Part shown: positions 51,986 to 61,967 of the stretch, one piece after another
How the letters are laid out: each line of letters begins with the position of its first letter
Position numbering within the stretch: position 1 is the stretch's first letter
Assembly: GCF_009831455.1 (NCBI RefSeq)
Contig: NZ_WOWO01000003.1
Span: forward strand, 124,001-188,000
Source: Salinirussus salinus
GTDB taxonomy: Archaea; Halobacteriota; Halobacteria; Halobacteriales; Haloarculaceae
Length of the DNA stretch: 64,000 bases
Direction of reading: 5' to 3'
Notes under the pieces: model-generated
Seen by the model: only the letters and a program-made list of their open reading frames with translations
Database searches by the model: none
Told to the model about the DNA's origin: nothing
Translations under genes and position numbers: made by a program

Positions 51986-52729
51986 TCAGTTGCTCTGGAT
52001 CCGGGGGGCGAGCATGTAGGTGACCGTGCCCTGCCCCTCGGCGATGTCGAAGTGGAGCTTGACGGGGAACTCCTCGCCCAGTTCCATGGTCACCTCGGCG
52101 TCGCCGGGGATGGCGGAGTTCATGTCGTCCAGGTAGTCGAGCGAGAACAGCGAGGAGGCGGGGCCGACGGTCAGGTCGATGAGGTCCTCCTCGTCGAGTT
52201 CGAGGTGGACGTCGTCGGTATCGCCCTCCGCTTTCACGTAGAAGACCTCCGCCTCCTCGTCGACGCCGAGCTCGATGTGGTCGCTCACCATGTCCGCGGC
52301 AGTCACGGCGCGGTCGATGTCGCGGCCCTCGATGACGATCTCCGCCGGCAGGTCGAGGTCCGGCAGGTCGGGCTCCTCCCGGATCGACTCGGGGTCGATC
52401 AGCGCCAGCGTGTACTCCAGGCCGTCGATAGAGATATGCAGTTTGCGGGTCTCCTCGTCGAGTTCGAGGTGGACGAGCTGGCCGGCGTCGGCCATCCCGG
52501 CGATGTCCTGGAGCCGGGCGAGGTTGACGCCGATGAGCCCGCCGTCGGTCTCGTAGGACTCGAAGGCCGCCGAATCGAGGGTGAGGTCGACCATCCCCAC
52601 GTTGGCGGGGTCGACGGCCCGGATCTCCAGCCCGTCCTCCTCGAGGTGGATCTTGCACTCCTCGACCAGCACGCCCACGGAGCCCAGCGTCGCCTGGAGC
52701 GTGTCCGCGCTCACGATGGCGTTGAACAT
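51986..52729 (-). CDS. pcn: Proliferating cell nuclear antigen (sliding clamp)
   Basis: PCNA encircles DNA as a homotrimer and tethers polymerase and other factors. The product is 247 residues. The [20 protein letters not shown] start and [21 protein letters not shown] are characteristic of the first clamp fold. The interdomain connector is about 116-130, and the C-terminus has [10 protein letters not shown]. The surface is very acidic, as in halophilic PCNA. An alternative start nine codons upstream is less likely. Confidence 0.95.
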   Translation of the reverse strand: MFNAIVSADTLQATLGSVGVLVEECKIHLEEDGLEIRAVDPANVGMVDLTLDSAAFESYETDGGLIGVNLARLQDIAGMADAGQLVHLELDEETRKLHISIDGLEYTLALIDPESIREEPDLPDLDLPAEIVIEGRDIDRAVTAADMVSDHIELGVDEEAEVFYVKAEGDTDDVHLELDEEDLIDLTVGPASSLFSLDYLDDMNSAIPGDAEVTMELGEEFPVKLHFDIAEGQGTVTYMLAPRIQSN

Positions 52730-52818
52730 CTTGACGCGAGGTACGCCCGCATCCATTAAAAACCCCGCCGTCTCGTCTTCGCCGGCGTGCGCGCCGCTAC
52801 GGCAGTGCTGTCATCGGC

Positions 52819-53469
52819 TCAGCCCCGCTCGCCGAGGGCCGCCGCGACCAGCCGGCGCTCGGCCCGCCGGAGCAGGTCCGAGGCGGTCGACGTGCCACAC
52901 CCCAGCCTGTCGGCCACGTCGGCCAGCCCGCCGGTCCGGGGCAAGTCGTAGTAGCCAGCCGCCCAGGCCGCCCGGACCGCCTCGCGCTGGCGCCCGCTCA
53001 GCGGTGCGCCGTCCTCGCGCTCGTAGGACCCCGTCCGGAGGACCTCGACGCCGACCTCCCCGGGGAGCCCCTCCAGGGCCGCGGTGAGCTGGTCGCTGTG
53101 GCCGACCATCGTCTGCCGGACTGTCCGGTCCGCTCGGAGTTCGACCGGCGGGACGACCAGCACCGAGTCCCGGTCGAGCGCCTCCCGGTAGCCCGCCTCG
53201 CGCTCGCGGAGGTCCGTCCGGACGTAGAGATAAAAGCCCTCGCCGCCGTCGCCCTCCGTGGTCCACTCCTCGACCTGCGGGACCGCACGCAGGCGCCGCT
53301 CGTAGGCCTCGCGGTCGCCGTCGACGTACAGCAGCAGGGTCGTCACCTCGCCCCGGGCGTCGCGTTCGAGGATCGTCTCGCGGTCGACTGCCGGGGACTC
53401 GCAGACGAAGGCGTGCATCGGGTGGAGGTACTCCTCCGGGATCTCCAGCGCGACGCGGGCCGTGTGCAT
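52819..53469 (-). CDS. Bacterio-opsin-activator-type HTH regulator
   Basis: The product is 216 residues. An alpha/beta sensor region (about 1-150) precedes the HTH-10 domain (about 155-212), LSGRQREAVRAAWAAGYYDL, then VADRLGCGTSTASDLLRRAE. It is closest in appearance to the regulator at 27357-28025. An 89-base gap separates it from the start of pcn, which lies downstream on the same strand. Effector and targets unknown. Confidence 0.87.
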   Translation of the reverse strand: MHTARVALEIPEEYLHPMHAFVCESPAVDRETILERDARGEVTTLLLYVDGDREAYERRLRAVPQVEEWTTEGDGGEGFYLYVRTDLREREAGYREALDRDSVLVVPPVELRADRTVRQTMVGHSDQLTAALEGLPGEVGVEVLRTGSYEREDGAPLSGRQREAVRAAWAAGYYDLPRTGGLADVADRLGCGTSTASDLLRRAERRLVAAALGERG

Positions 53470-53523
53470 ACGCCGTGGTGGGCGCGAGCGACCTTCACGT
53501 TCAGGGCCGGTGGAGCTTCGCGT

Positions 53524-54450
53524 TCAGGGGCGGTCGGGGTCGACGGCGTGGACCAGCACCTCGCAGTCGGACTCCAGGGGCGGCGTCAGAACCTCCCCGG
53601 GGTCCTCGAAGACCCGCCGCATCGCCCAGTCCGAGAACCGCACTTCCCAGTTGTCCGAGGCCTCGTAGGCCTCGTAGAGGCGGTCCATGTCCTCGGCCTC
53701 CATGTAGTAGTGCAGGACGAGCCGGTTCCCGACGGGCTCGAGCAGGAGCGACTCGGTGTACATCGCCTCCGCTTCCAGGGTGTCGGTCTGGTCGCGGAGC
53801 CAGGCGTGGACGCGGCCGAACCGCTTCAGCCAGTTCCCGACGTCGACCAGGCGGGCGACGACCCGGCTCCGCAGTCCCGGTCTCAGTGGAACTGACACCA
53901 CGACGACCGGGACCGGCAGCTCCTCGCCGGCGACGGGCGCGACCAGGGGGGGTCCGACGGCCTCCACGTACCGCTCGCTCCGGTGGGGGTTCGTGGCGTG
54001 GGTCACCAGCCGGCAGCCGTCCCGGCCATCGGCGTAGACGGTGCCCGAATCCTCGAGCAGCCCCTCCAGCCCCGCGGCGAACAGCGGCGATCCCCTCACT
54101 GCCGCGCCGGGGTCGGTCCACGGCCCGTCGTCGTCGTCCGCCACCTCCACGTACCAGACGAGGGCGTCTTCGCCGCTACCGGCGTCGCCGCCCGGCCCGC
54201 CGACGCCGAACCCGCCCCGGTCCAGAAAGAGGGTGACCAGATTGACGCCCGCGACCGGCAGCAGCGTCCGGGCGTCGCCGTCGCTGTGTTCCCGTGCCCA
54301 CTCCGCGATCAGGTCCCGGACGGCCCCGGTCTCGCCGGGCCGGACCGGCTGGCGGACCAGCAGCGAGTCGAAGACGTCGATCCCGCCCCGGGGACGGTCG
54401 GTGGCTGCGTCGGCCGGGTCGTGTGTGGCTCCCGTCGCCGCGTCGCTCAT
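53524..54450 (-). CDS. Uncharacterised acidic protein (DUF6176-like C-terminus)
   Basis: The product is 308 residues with no membrane helix. The N-terminal half (about 25-170) reads like a beta-alpha domain. A linker with short Pro/Val-rich strands (about 180-200) follows. The C-terminal block ALMYTES-like MYTESLLLEPVGNRLVLHYY, with MDRLYEAYEASDNWEVRFSD, resembles a haloarchaeal family of ferredoxin-like domains (DUF6176-type). I do not recognise a function. It precedes the HTH regulator on the same strand by 54 bases. Confidence 0.68.
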   Translation of the reverse strand: MSDAATGATHDPADAATDRPRGGIDVFDSLLVRQPVRPGETGAVRDLIAEWAREHSDGDARTLLPVAGVNLVTLFLDRGGFGVGGPGGDAGSGEDALVWYVEVADDDDGPWTDPGAAVRGSPLFAAGLEGLLEDSGTVYADGRDGCRLVTHATNPHRSERYVEAVGPPLVAPVAGEELPVPVVVVSVPLRPGLRSRVVARLVDVGNWLKRFGRVHAWLRDQTDTLEAEAMYTESLLLEPVGNRLVLHYYMEAEDMDRLYEAYEASDNWEVRFSDWAMRRVFEDPGEVLTPPLESDCEVLVHAVDPDRP

Positions 54451-54545
54451 GTGGCCCAGTTGGACCGACCGAGTAAGACCGTTCAGGCGGCAGGTTCCGC
54501 CCGTTTAAGTACGACCGACCGCTGCCTGTCACCGTGCGCCGCCGC

Positions 54546-55989
54546 TCACTCCCGGTAGCGGCGCTCCCACCTCGGGACCGACCGCCGGAACAGTCCGAGG
54601 CCGACCGCTCCCAGCAGCAGGCTCCCGGCGGCCAGCCCAGCCAGCACCGGCGGGGACAGGTCGACGGCAAACCCCACGAGGAGCACGGGCACCAGCGGGA
54701 CGACCATGGCGGCCCCGAAGACCGCGTAGAGGGCGGTGTCGAAGAGGAACTCGTCGGGGGAGAGCCCGGTCAGGTAGACGGTCACGCCGAAGATGTAGCA
54801 GGCCACGCCGACGAGCAGGGCGGCACCGACGGCCGCCTCCAGGGGCGGGCCCCCGCGCCAGGCCAGCGCCAGCGCGTAAAAGCCCAGTCCGACCAGCGGC
54901 CCGAGCAGGAGAAACGCCCGGAGCTTCCCCGCGAACACGTCGCCCACGCCCAGGGGGTGGGCGAGGTAGGAGTCGACGTCCTCGGCCTGCGTCAGCCAGT
55001 TGTAGGTCGTGAAGCCCGAGAGGCCGAGGACGGCCCCGAAGGAGACGCCGACCGAGGGGGAGACGCCGGTGATCCGGCCGGCGAGGTCGACGAGCGCGGC
55101 GGTGACGCCAAAGAGGATGGCGCCGGAGAAGAGCACTTTTCCCACCCCGCCGGCGCTGCGGTGGACGTCGAGCAGGGTTTTCGCCGCGACGGGGTCGCCG
55201 ACCCGCCCCAGCCAGCGCCGGAAGGCCGGTCCGACGGTGCGGGTCTCCGGCCGGGTCGTCGGTCCGAAGGTGAGCGCGCCGACCAGAAAGACCGCGGCGA
55301 CGAGGGCGGCCGCCCCGGCGGCCCGCGGGAGCGCCGGCGCGAGGAAGACGCCGTAGGGCGTGTAGGCGACGACGTCGACCCCGCCGACCCACGCGGCCCC
55401 GGCCGCGGCGCCGGCGGCCGCGAGGCCCGCCCAGCCCGGCAGCCCCAGCCGGGACAGCCCCAAGCCGGCAAGCGTCGCCCCGATGCCGAGCACGAAGGTC
55501 AGCGTCAGCGTCGCCCACACCAGCAGGACCGATGTCGCGACCCCGCCAGCCCCGGCGGCGCCGGCAGTCGCCCCACCTTCCCCCGCGAGCACGGCCGGCA
55601 GCGTGCCGAGCGCCATCGGCAGCAGGAACAGCGCCGTGTAGTAGACGACGTCCTTGACGACGAAGACGCCGAGCAGCCGCCCCCGGGAGAGCGGCAGCGT
55701 CCGGGCCGAGAAGACCAGAAGCGTCAGGTCGCCCAGCAGTCCCCGGAGCGCGTCCCGGCCGACGAGGCCGATAGAGCCGGTGTGGAGCCCGAAGACCAAG
55801 GCCAGTGCGTGGAGCCCCGCGAAGACGGTGTCGGGGGCGGTGCCGGTGACGACGAGCAGTTCGGTCGTCGCCGCCACGAGCGCGGCCACGAGCAGCGGGA
55901 ACGCCGCGAACCGGCCGCCGCCGAACAGCCGGCTGTGCAGGCGCCACTCCTCGCGGAACATCTCGACGAACACCCGGCGGGTCCGCCCG

Positions 55990-55997
<8 letters not shown>
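54546..55997 (-). CDS. ABC exporter permease (ABC-2-like)
   Basis: The product is 483 residues with about 12 hydrophobic helices. It begins MTDGRTRRVFVEMFREEWRL, a cytoplasmic N-terminus, and has no binding-protein-dependent EAA loop. Its start overlaps the ATPase stop by 8 bases. It and the ATPase probably make a drug, lipid or polysaccharide exporter. Substrate unknown. Confidence 0.82.
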
Positions 55998-56775
<778 letters not shown>

Positions 56776-56982
56776 GGTACTTCCGGTAGCGTCGGGCCGG
56801 GGCCGATATAAAAACACGCGTCTCCACAGAGCCGGCGTCGCCGGCGGCGCCGAAGCGCGTGTCGCCCACCAGCCGTAACGACCCGTGGCCTCTCCCTCCT
56901 GGCTCGCGTCGCGGGCTGACGGCGACAGGGGCCGGCCCTCGGCGGCCCGACGTGTTATGCCTCGCCGGCGCCAAGAGCGCCC
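56776..56982. promoter_or_regulatory. Divergent promoter region
   Basis: A GATATAAAAA box on the plus strand (about 56802-56812) reads as TTTTTATATC on the minus strand. It lies about 27-37 bases before the leftward GTG at 56775, so it fits the ABC exporter promoter. On the other side the GTTATGCC stretch (about 56953) sits about 30 bases before the rightward ATG at 56983. No further motif stands out. Confidence 0.45.
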
Positions 56983-57729
56983 ATGCGCGAACTCGTCTTC
57001 GCCCTCGAGTACACCCCCGGCTGTAACCGGGTGGCGGACACCCTCGCCGACCACCCGGCCGTCCGGGTCCGCTCGCTCTCGCTGCACGCGACTGCCGACA
57101 GCCTCTGGCGCGTCGACCACGCGACCGGGACCCCCGAGTCCCTCGAAGCGGTCGAAGATGCATTCCTCAACAGCGACTACTACGCGGACTGTCTCGCGGC
57201 CGAGGACTGCGGCGCGACCCAGACGACCCGCGTCCTCGACCGGACCGACGACACGCTCGTCCTGTACTCCCACTGGGAGCGGACGCCCACCTGCGAATCC
57301 GTTCCCCACATCGCCCGCGACCACCTCGGCGACGGGGTGCTGTTCGAGACCCGCCACGAGGGCCGCCACTACACGTGGCGGCTCATCCACTCCGGCGAGG
57401 GCGACGTGACGGCGTTTTTCGACGACCTCGAGGCGGCCGTCGGGGAGTGCGCCCGGATGGAGATGCTCCGAACCGCGGAGACGAGCGCACCGGCAGGGGC
57501 GGGCGAGGGGGGCCCGAGCGGGCTGTCCCCGGCACAGGAGGCCGCGCTCCGTGCCGCCGTCGAGCACGGCTACTACGAGTCCCCGCGGGAGGTCGACGTC
57601 GGCGAGCTGGCCGAGCACCTCGGCGTCCCGCGGTCGACGCTCACCTACCGACTCCGGCGGGCGGAGGAGCAGCTGGCGAAACAGCACGTCGCAGGCGAGG
57701 GGGTCGAGGAGCCGCCGGTCTCGCTCTGA
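56983..57729 (+). CDS. Cysteine-rich bacterio-opsin-activator-type regulator
   Basis: The product is 248 residues. The sensor part (about 1-160) has five Cys: C14, C70, C76, C104 and C156. Such density is unusual for haloarchaeal proteins. The HTH-10 domain (about 178-235) has LSPAQEAALRAAVEHGYYES, then LAEHLGVPRSTLTYRLRRAE. It lies 60 bases upstream of a metal-transporting P1B-ATPase, so it may be its metal-responsive regulator. That link is inference from Cys content and position. Confidence 0.87.
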   Translation: MRELVFALEYTPGCNRVADTLADHPAVRVRSLSLHATADSLWRVDHATGTPESLEAVEDAFLNSDYYADCLAAEDCGATQTTRVLDRTDDTLVLYSHWERTPTCESVPHIARDHLGDGVLFETRHEGRHYTWRLIHSGEGDVTAFFDDLEAAVGECARMEMLRTAETSAPAGAGEGGPSGLSPAQEAALRAAVEHGYYESPREVDVGELAEHLGVPRSTLTYRLRRAEEQLAKQHVAGEGVEEPPVSL

Positions 57730-57738
57730 GGTCCCGGT

Positions 57739-57752
57739 TTGGAATATTCCAA
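57739..57752. promoter_or_regulatory. Perfect 14-base palindrome before metal ATPase
   Basis: TTGGAATATTCCAA reads identically on both strands. It lies 37 bases before the P1B-ATPase ATG and 7 bases before a TATATC-like box at about 57759. It is positioned to act as an operator, over or next to the BRE/TATA of the transporter. Confidence 0.6.
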
Positions 57753-57789
57753 CAAAGAGATATCGAACTCCCGTTCCTACCCCCACGTG

Positions 57790-60150
57790 ATGACAGAGAA
57801 CCCGGACGCCGCGGGGCAGACGGGCGGGGGCGGACAGCGACGGGAGCTGACTGCCCGCCTCGCCGTCCCCGAGATGGACTGTCCCTCGTGTGCACAGAAG
57901 GTCGACAGGAGCCTCCAGCGCGTCGACGGCGTCGTCGACGCCACGCTCCAGCCGACCACCGGCACGGCCACCGTCACCTACGACTCCGACCGCGTCGCCG
58001 AGGCCGACGTCGTCCGGGCCATCGAGAACGCGGGCTACGAGGTCGTCGGCGGGGACGACGCGTCGTCGGATGCCGGTCCGGAGGTCGCGCCCCCGTCGGA
58101 GATCTGGACGAGTCCGCGCGCCCTCAAGACGTGGACCGGTGCGGTGTTGGTCGTACTCGGCCTCCTCTTCGAGTTCGTCCTCACCGGGCAGAACGTCTCC
58201 GTGGCGACCGTTCTCGACTACCCCCTCCACCTCGCCGACGTCCTGTTTCTCGGCGCGACTGCCGTCAGCGGCTACCCGGTCGTCCGCGGCGGCTACTACT
58301 CGGCGAGAAACCTGAGCCTCGACATCGACCTGCTGATGGGGACGGCGATCATCGCCGCGACCGGTATCGGCTACTTCGTCGAGGCCGCGACGCTGGCGGT
58401 CCTGTTCAGCATCGCCGAGTTGCTGGAGGACTACGCGATGGACAGGGCGCGTGACTCCCTGCGCGAACTGATGGAGCTGTCGCCCGACGAGGCCACCGTC
58501 CGCCGCGATGGGGACGAGGTGACCGTCCCCGCCGACGAGGTCGAGGTCGGCGAGACCGTGGTCGTCCGCCCCGGCGAAGAGATACCGCTCGACGGCACCG
58601 TCGTCGAGGGCGGGAGCGCCGTCGACGAATCGCCGATCACCGGCGAGAGCGTCCCCGTCGACAAGACCGTCGGCGACGAGGTGTACGCCGGCAGCATCAC
58701 CGAGGAAGGGTATCTCGAGTTCGAGGTCACCGCGCCCGCCTCGGAGTCGACGCTCTCGCAGGTCATCGAGATGGTGCAGGGCGCACAGGAGAAGAAAACG
58801 GAGAAAGAGCAGTTCGTCGACCGGTTCGCGGGCTACTACACCCCGACGGTCGTCGTCCTGGCGCTCCTGACCGCCGCGCTCCCGCCGCTGCTCATCAGCG
58901 GGGGAGCCACCGTCAGTCTCGCCGGCCTCTCGCACACCTTCACCGGGAGCTGGCAGACGTGGTTCATCCGCGGACTCACCCTGCTGGTGATCGCCTGCCC
59001 GTGTGCGTTCGTCATCTCGACGCCCGTCTCCGTGGTGTCGGGGATCACCAGCGCCGCCAGGAACGGCGTCCTGGTCAAGGGCGGCAACCACCTCGAAGCG
59101 ATGGGCGACGTGGACGCTATCGCCCTCGACAAGACGGGCACCCTCACGAAGGGCGAACTCGCCGTCACGGACGTGGTGGCGCTCGACGGTGCGAGCGACG
59201 AGGAGGTACTCCGGTACGCGGCCGCGCTCGAGCGGCGCAGCGAACACCCTATCGCCCAAGCGGTCCTCGCCCGGGCCGAAGACGAAGACGTCGGCGACCT
59301 GCCGCCGGTCGAGACGTTCGAGAGCATCACCGGGAAGGGGATCCGCGCGGCTGTCGACGGCGAGACGTACTACGCGGGCAAACCTGCCCTCTTCGAGGAA
59401 CTGGGTTTTGACCTGTCTCACGCCCACCTCCGTACCGACGGTGGCGCGGCCGCCGAGGTGGCCGACGAGTGCGAGCGCGAGGACTGCGCCGACATCGAGA
59501 GCGGCGCACTCTCCCGGTTCGAGGCCGAGGGGAAGACGGTCGTCCTCGTGGGGACGGACACCGAACTGGTCGGTATCGTCGCCATCGCCGACGAGGTGCG
59601 AGCGGGCGCCGAGCGGGCGGTCGAGCGGCTGCACGACCTCGGCGTCGCGCACGTGGTGATGCTGACCGGCGACAACGAGGGGACGGCCCGCGCCATCGCC
59701 GAGCGCGTCGGCGTCGACGAGTACCGCGCCGAACTGCTTCCCGACGAGAAGGTCGACGCCGTGGAGGCGCTGCAGGCGGAGTACGGCGAGGTCGCGATGG
59801 TCGGCGACGGGATCAACGACGCGCCCGCGCTGGCGACCGCCGACGTCGGGGTCGCGATGGGTGCCGCGGGGACGGACACCGCCCTCGAGACTGCCGACAT
59901 CGCGCTGATGGGCGACGACATCGGCAAGCTGCCGTACCTCTACGCGCTGTCGCACAAGGCAAACGGCGTGATCCGTCAGAACATCTGGGGGAGCCTCGGC
60001 GTGAAGGCACTGCTCGCGCTCGGCGTCCCGCTGGGACTGGTGAGCGTCGCCCTCGCGGTCGTCGTCGGCGACATGGGGATGAGCCTCGGCGTGACCGGCA
60101 ACGCGATGCGGCTGTCGCGGATGAAGCCCGACCGGCTTTTCGGTGCCTGA
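57790..60150 (+). CDS. zntA: Heavy-metal P1B-type ATPase (Zn/Cd/Pb-like)
   Basis: The product is 786 residues. An N-terminal heavy-metal domain has DCPSC (C31, C34). The transmembrane metal site is CPC (C403-C405) in VIACPCAFVISTPVSVVSG, close to the ZntA sequence. The phosphorylated Asp is D447 (DKTGT), the HP locus is SEHP, and GDGINDAP is the hinge. The last helices contain GDMGMSLGVTGNAMRL with the D-x-G of Zn/Cd pumps. A Cys pair (C561, C566) lies in an acidic insert. The start MTENPDAAG follows a promoter region with a 14-base palindrome. Copper cannot be wholly excluded. Confidence 0.9.
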   Translation: MTENPDAAGQTGGGGQRRELTARLAVPEMDCPSCAQKVDRSLQRVDGVVDATLQPTTGTATVTYDSDRVAEADVVRAIENAGYEVVGGDDASSDAGPEVAPPSEIWTSPRALKTWTGAVLVVLGLLFEFVLTGQNVSVATVLDYPLHLADVLFLGATAVSGYPVVRGGYYSARNLSLDIDLLMGTAIIAATGIGYFVEAATLAVLFSIAELLEDYAMDRARDSLRELMELSPDEATVRRDGDEVTVPADEVEVGETVVVRPGEEIPLDGTVVEGGSAVDESPITGESVPVDKTVGDEVYAGSITEEGYLEFEVTAPASESTLSQVIEMVQGAQEKKTEKEQFVDRFAGYYTPTVVVLALLTAALPPLLISGGATVSLAGLSHTFTGSWQTWFIRGLTLLVIACPCAFVISTPVSVVSGITSAARNGVLVKGGNHLEAMGDVDAIALDKTGTLTKGELAVTDVVALDGASDEEVLRYAAALERRSEHPIAQAVLARAEDEDVGDLPPVETFESITGKGIRAAVDGETYYAGKPALFEELGFDLSHAHLRTDGGAAAEVADECEREDCADIESGALSRFEAEGKTVVLVGTDTELVGIVAIADEVRAGAERAVERLHDLGVAHVVMLTGDNEGTARAIAERVGVDEYRAELLPDEKVDAVEALQAEYGEVAMVGDGINDAPALATADVGVAMGAAGTDTALETADIALMGDDIGKLPYLYALSHKANGVIRQNIWGSLGVKALLALGVPLGLVSVALAVVVGDMGMSLGVTGNAMRLSRMKPDRLFGA

Positions 60151-60182
60151 ATCCGGCGGGATGACGGAGCGGGTTCTCCCGG

Positions 60183-60671
60183 TCAGTCCCCGAGCTCGCG
60201 GAGCCGCTTTTGCACCTGCGAGTAGACCTTCGGATGCAGGTTCATCCCCTCGTCCACGAGGTCGTACAGGAGGTCGGTCGCCCCGTCCGCCGTCAGGTCA
60301 CCGTTCTTGGTACAACTGAGCAACAGCGTCGTCACCCACCAACAGTCGACGCCGTGGCTCCGGGCGACCTCGACCAGTCCCCTGTCGTTGGCGAGGAGGA
60401 CCTCCTCGTCGGCCTCCGCCAGCAGGATCACGGACGCGTCGGCCACCGCGATCCCCTCCATCGACGCAACCTCCGCGGCCCGGGCCGGCGTGTCGTGAAC
60501 GGCAACGTCCGCCAGAAACTTCTCGAGTGTCACGGTACCACGCTTTCCCTCGGCGAGGACTTCCTCTCGTACCTCCTCAGTCGTTCGAATCTCGTCGAAG
60601 GCGGTCGGGATGAGGTCGAGCCGGCCGACCCACGCGAGCGGAATCAGCGCGGAAGAGTCGACGACAACCAT
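60183..60671 (-). CDS. PIN-domain toxin/RNase
   Basis: The product is 162 residues. The N-terminus is VVVDSSALIPLAWVG with the first catalytic Asp at D5. Additional acids are in TTEEVREEVL, VADASVILL, and NDRGLVEVA. It is translated from the ATG that directly follows the stop of the antitoxin gene. This layout is a classic type II toxin-antitoxin locus, in which the PIN ribonuclease is neutralised by the upstream partner. Target RNA unknown. Confidence 0.87.
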   Translation of the reverse strand: MVVVDSSALIPLAWVGRLDLIPTAFDEIRTTEEVREEVLAEGKRGTVTLEKFLADVAVHDTPARAAEVASMEGIAVADASVILLAEADEEVLLANDRGLVEVARSHGVDCWWVTTLLLSCTKNGDLTADGATDLLYDLVDEGMNLHPKVYSQVQKRLRELGD

Positions 60672-60965
60672 CTACATGCGGTCGAGGTCGCGCTCGAGAT
60701 CGTCGGTCGTGTATCCGACGTCGATGCCCTCCTCGGCGGCGAGGGTCAGCATCTCGACATACGGGACGTCTGCGAGTTCCGCCGCCCTCCGGAGCGTGAT
60801 GCTGTGGTCGCGGAGCTGGTCGAGCGCCCGTTCCTTGCGCCAATCGTCCAGCCCCTGGCGGATGAGACGCCGAAGTACCTCCGACCGGTCGGCACTCATC
60901 TCCTCCTCGAGTTCGGCGAGTGCCTCCTCGTCGTCCTCCGGGATGCGCGTGGTCACCGTCTTCAT
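60672..60965 (-). CDS. RHH/UPF0175-type antitoxin
   Basis: The product is 97 residues. The N-terminus MKTVTTRIPEDDEEALAELE is ribbon-helix-helix-like, followed by VLRRLIRQGLDDWRKERALD. The C-terminal section (about 50-97) has the UPF0175-like pattern SITLRRAAELADVPYVEMLT. It probably binds DNA at its own promoter and the PIN toxin. The stop adjoins the toxin ATG with no gap. Confidence 0.83.
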   Translation of the reverse strand: MKTVTTRIPEDDEEALAELEEEMSADRSEVLRRLIRQGLDDWRKERALDQLRDHSITLRRAAELADVPYVEMLTLAAEEGIDVGYTTDDLERDLDRM

Positions 60966-61163
60966 CGTTACGACCGAGTACGTTACGATACGCCATAGCT
61001 GTAACGGCAGTCGGGAACGCCCGTGGTCGCACCGAGAGGGGGTGAGTTCGGGTCCGGCACTCTTCGATGTCCCTTTCCGGTTCCGTGGCGTGCGTTCCGG
61101 TATGACTCCGAGTTCGGTGACCGTCTCCGCCCGACCCACGTTCAGAGTTCCGGCGAGGTGACC
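60966..61163. promoter_or_regulatory. Toxin-antitoxin promoter with direct repeats
   Basis: CGTTACGA occurs at 60966-60973 and at 60981-60988, that is, every 15 bases. The first copy abuts the antitoxin ATG. They fit an autoregulatory operator for the RHH antitoxin. The remaining sequence up to the rlmE ATG at 61164 holds no evident gene. Confidence 0.5.
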
Positions 61164-61937
61164 ATGTCCGGAAAAGACGAATACTACAACAAGGCCAAAC
61201 AGCAGGGCTACCGCGCCCGGTCGGCCTACAAGCTCCAGCAGCTCGACGAGACTGCCGGCCTGCTGGGGGAGGGCCGGACGGTGGTCGACCTCGGGGCCGC
61301 GCCGGGCGGGTGGCTCCAGGTCGCCGCCGAGCGGGTGGGCGAACGCGGCCGGGTGGTCGGCGTCGACCGCCAGTCCATCGACCCGCTGGAGGAGCCCGCA
61401 GCGACGGTCGAGTACGTCCGCGGCGACATCACCGACGAGGAGACCGTCGCGCGGGTCCGCGAGGCCGTCGGCGGCGAGGCCGACGTCGTCCTCTCGGACA
61501 TGGCGCCGAACATGACCGGCGAGTACGACCTCGACCACGCCCGCTCGGTCCACCTCGCCCGGCAGGCTTTCTCTATCGCCGAGGACCTCCTGGAAGCGGG
61601 CGGGGACCTCGCCGTGAAGGTCTTCGACGGCCGCGACCTCGACGACCTCCAGGCCGACATGGAGGGGGAGTTCGAGTACGTCCGCCAGGTCCGCCCCGAC
61701 GCCTCGCGGGACTCCTCCTCGGAGCTGTATCTCGTCGCGAAGAACCGCCTGACCGCACCCGTCCGGACCGGCGACCGGCTGACCGTCGACGTGGTCGACG
61801 AGGGGGAGGACGGCGACGGCGTCGCGAAGGTCGACGGCTTTACGCTCTTTGTCCCCGGCGCCGACCCCGGCGAGACCGTCGAGGTGGCAGTGACGGACGT
61901 GAAACCGCGGTACGGCTTCGCCGAGCGGGTGGAGTAA
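61164..61937 (+). CDS. rlmE: rRNA 2'-O-methyltransferase RlmE/FtsJ with TRAM domain
   Basis: The enzyme methylates a uridine ribose in 23S rRNA. The product is 257 residues. SAM loop is VDLGAAPGGWLQVA. The catalytic Lys-Asp-Lys-Glu pattern appears as SAYKLQQLD, SDMAPNMTG, VKVFDG and SSELYLV. The C-terminal TRAM domain (about 193-255) adds an RNA-binding beta barrel, a fusion typical of haloarchaea. ATG 61164 is supported by the family start MSGKDEYYNKAKQ. Confidence 0.93.
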   Translation: MSGKDEYYNKAKQQGYRARSAYKLQQLDETAGLLGEGRTVVDLGAAPGGWLQVAAERVGERGRVVGVDRQSIDPLEEPAATVEYVRGDITDEETVARVREAVGGEADVVLSDMAPNMTGEYDLDHARSVHLARQAFSIAEDLLEAGGDLAVKVFDGRDLDDLQADMEGEFEYVRQVRPDASRDSSSELYLVAKNRLTAPVRTGDRLTVDVVDEGEDGDGVAKVDGFTLFVPGADPGETVEVAVTDVKPRYGFAERVE

Positions 61938-61967
61938 CGTCTCGCCGGCCCCGCGTCGTGACCGCCG

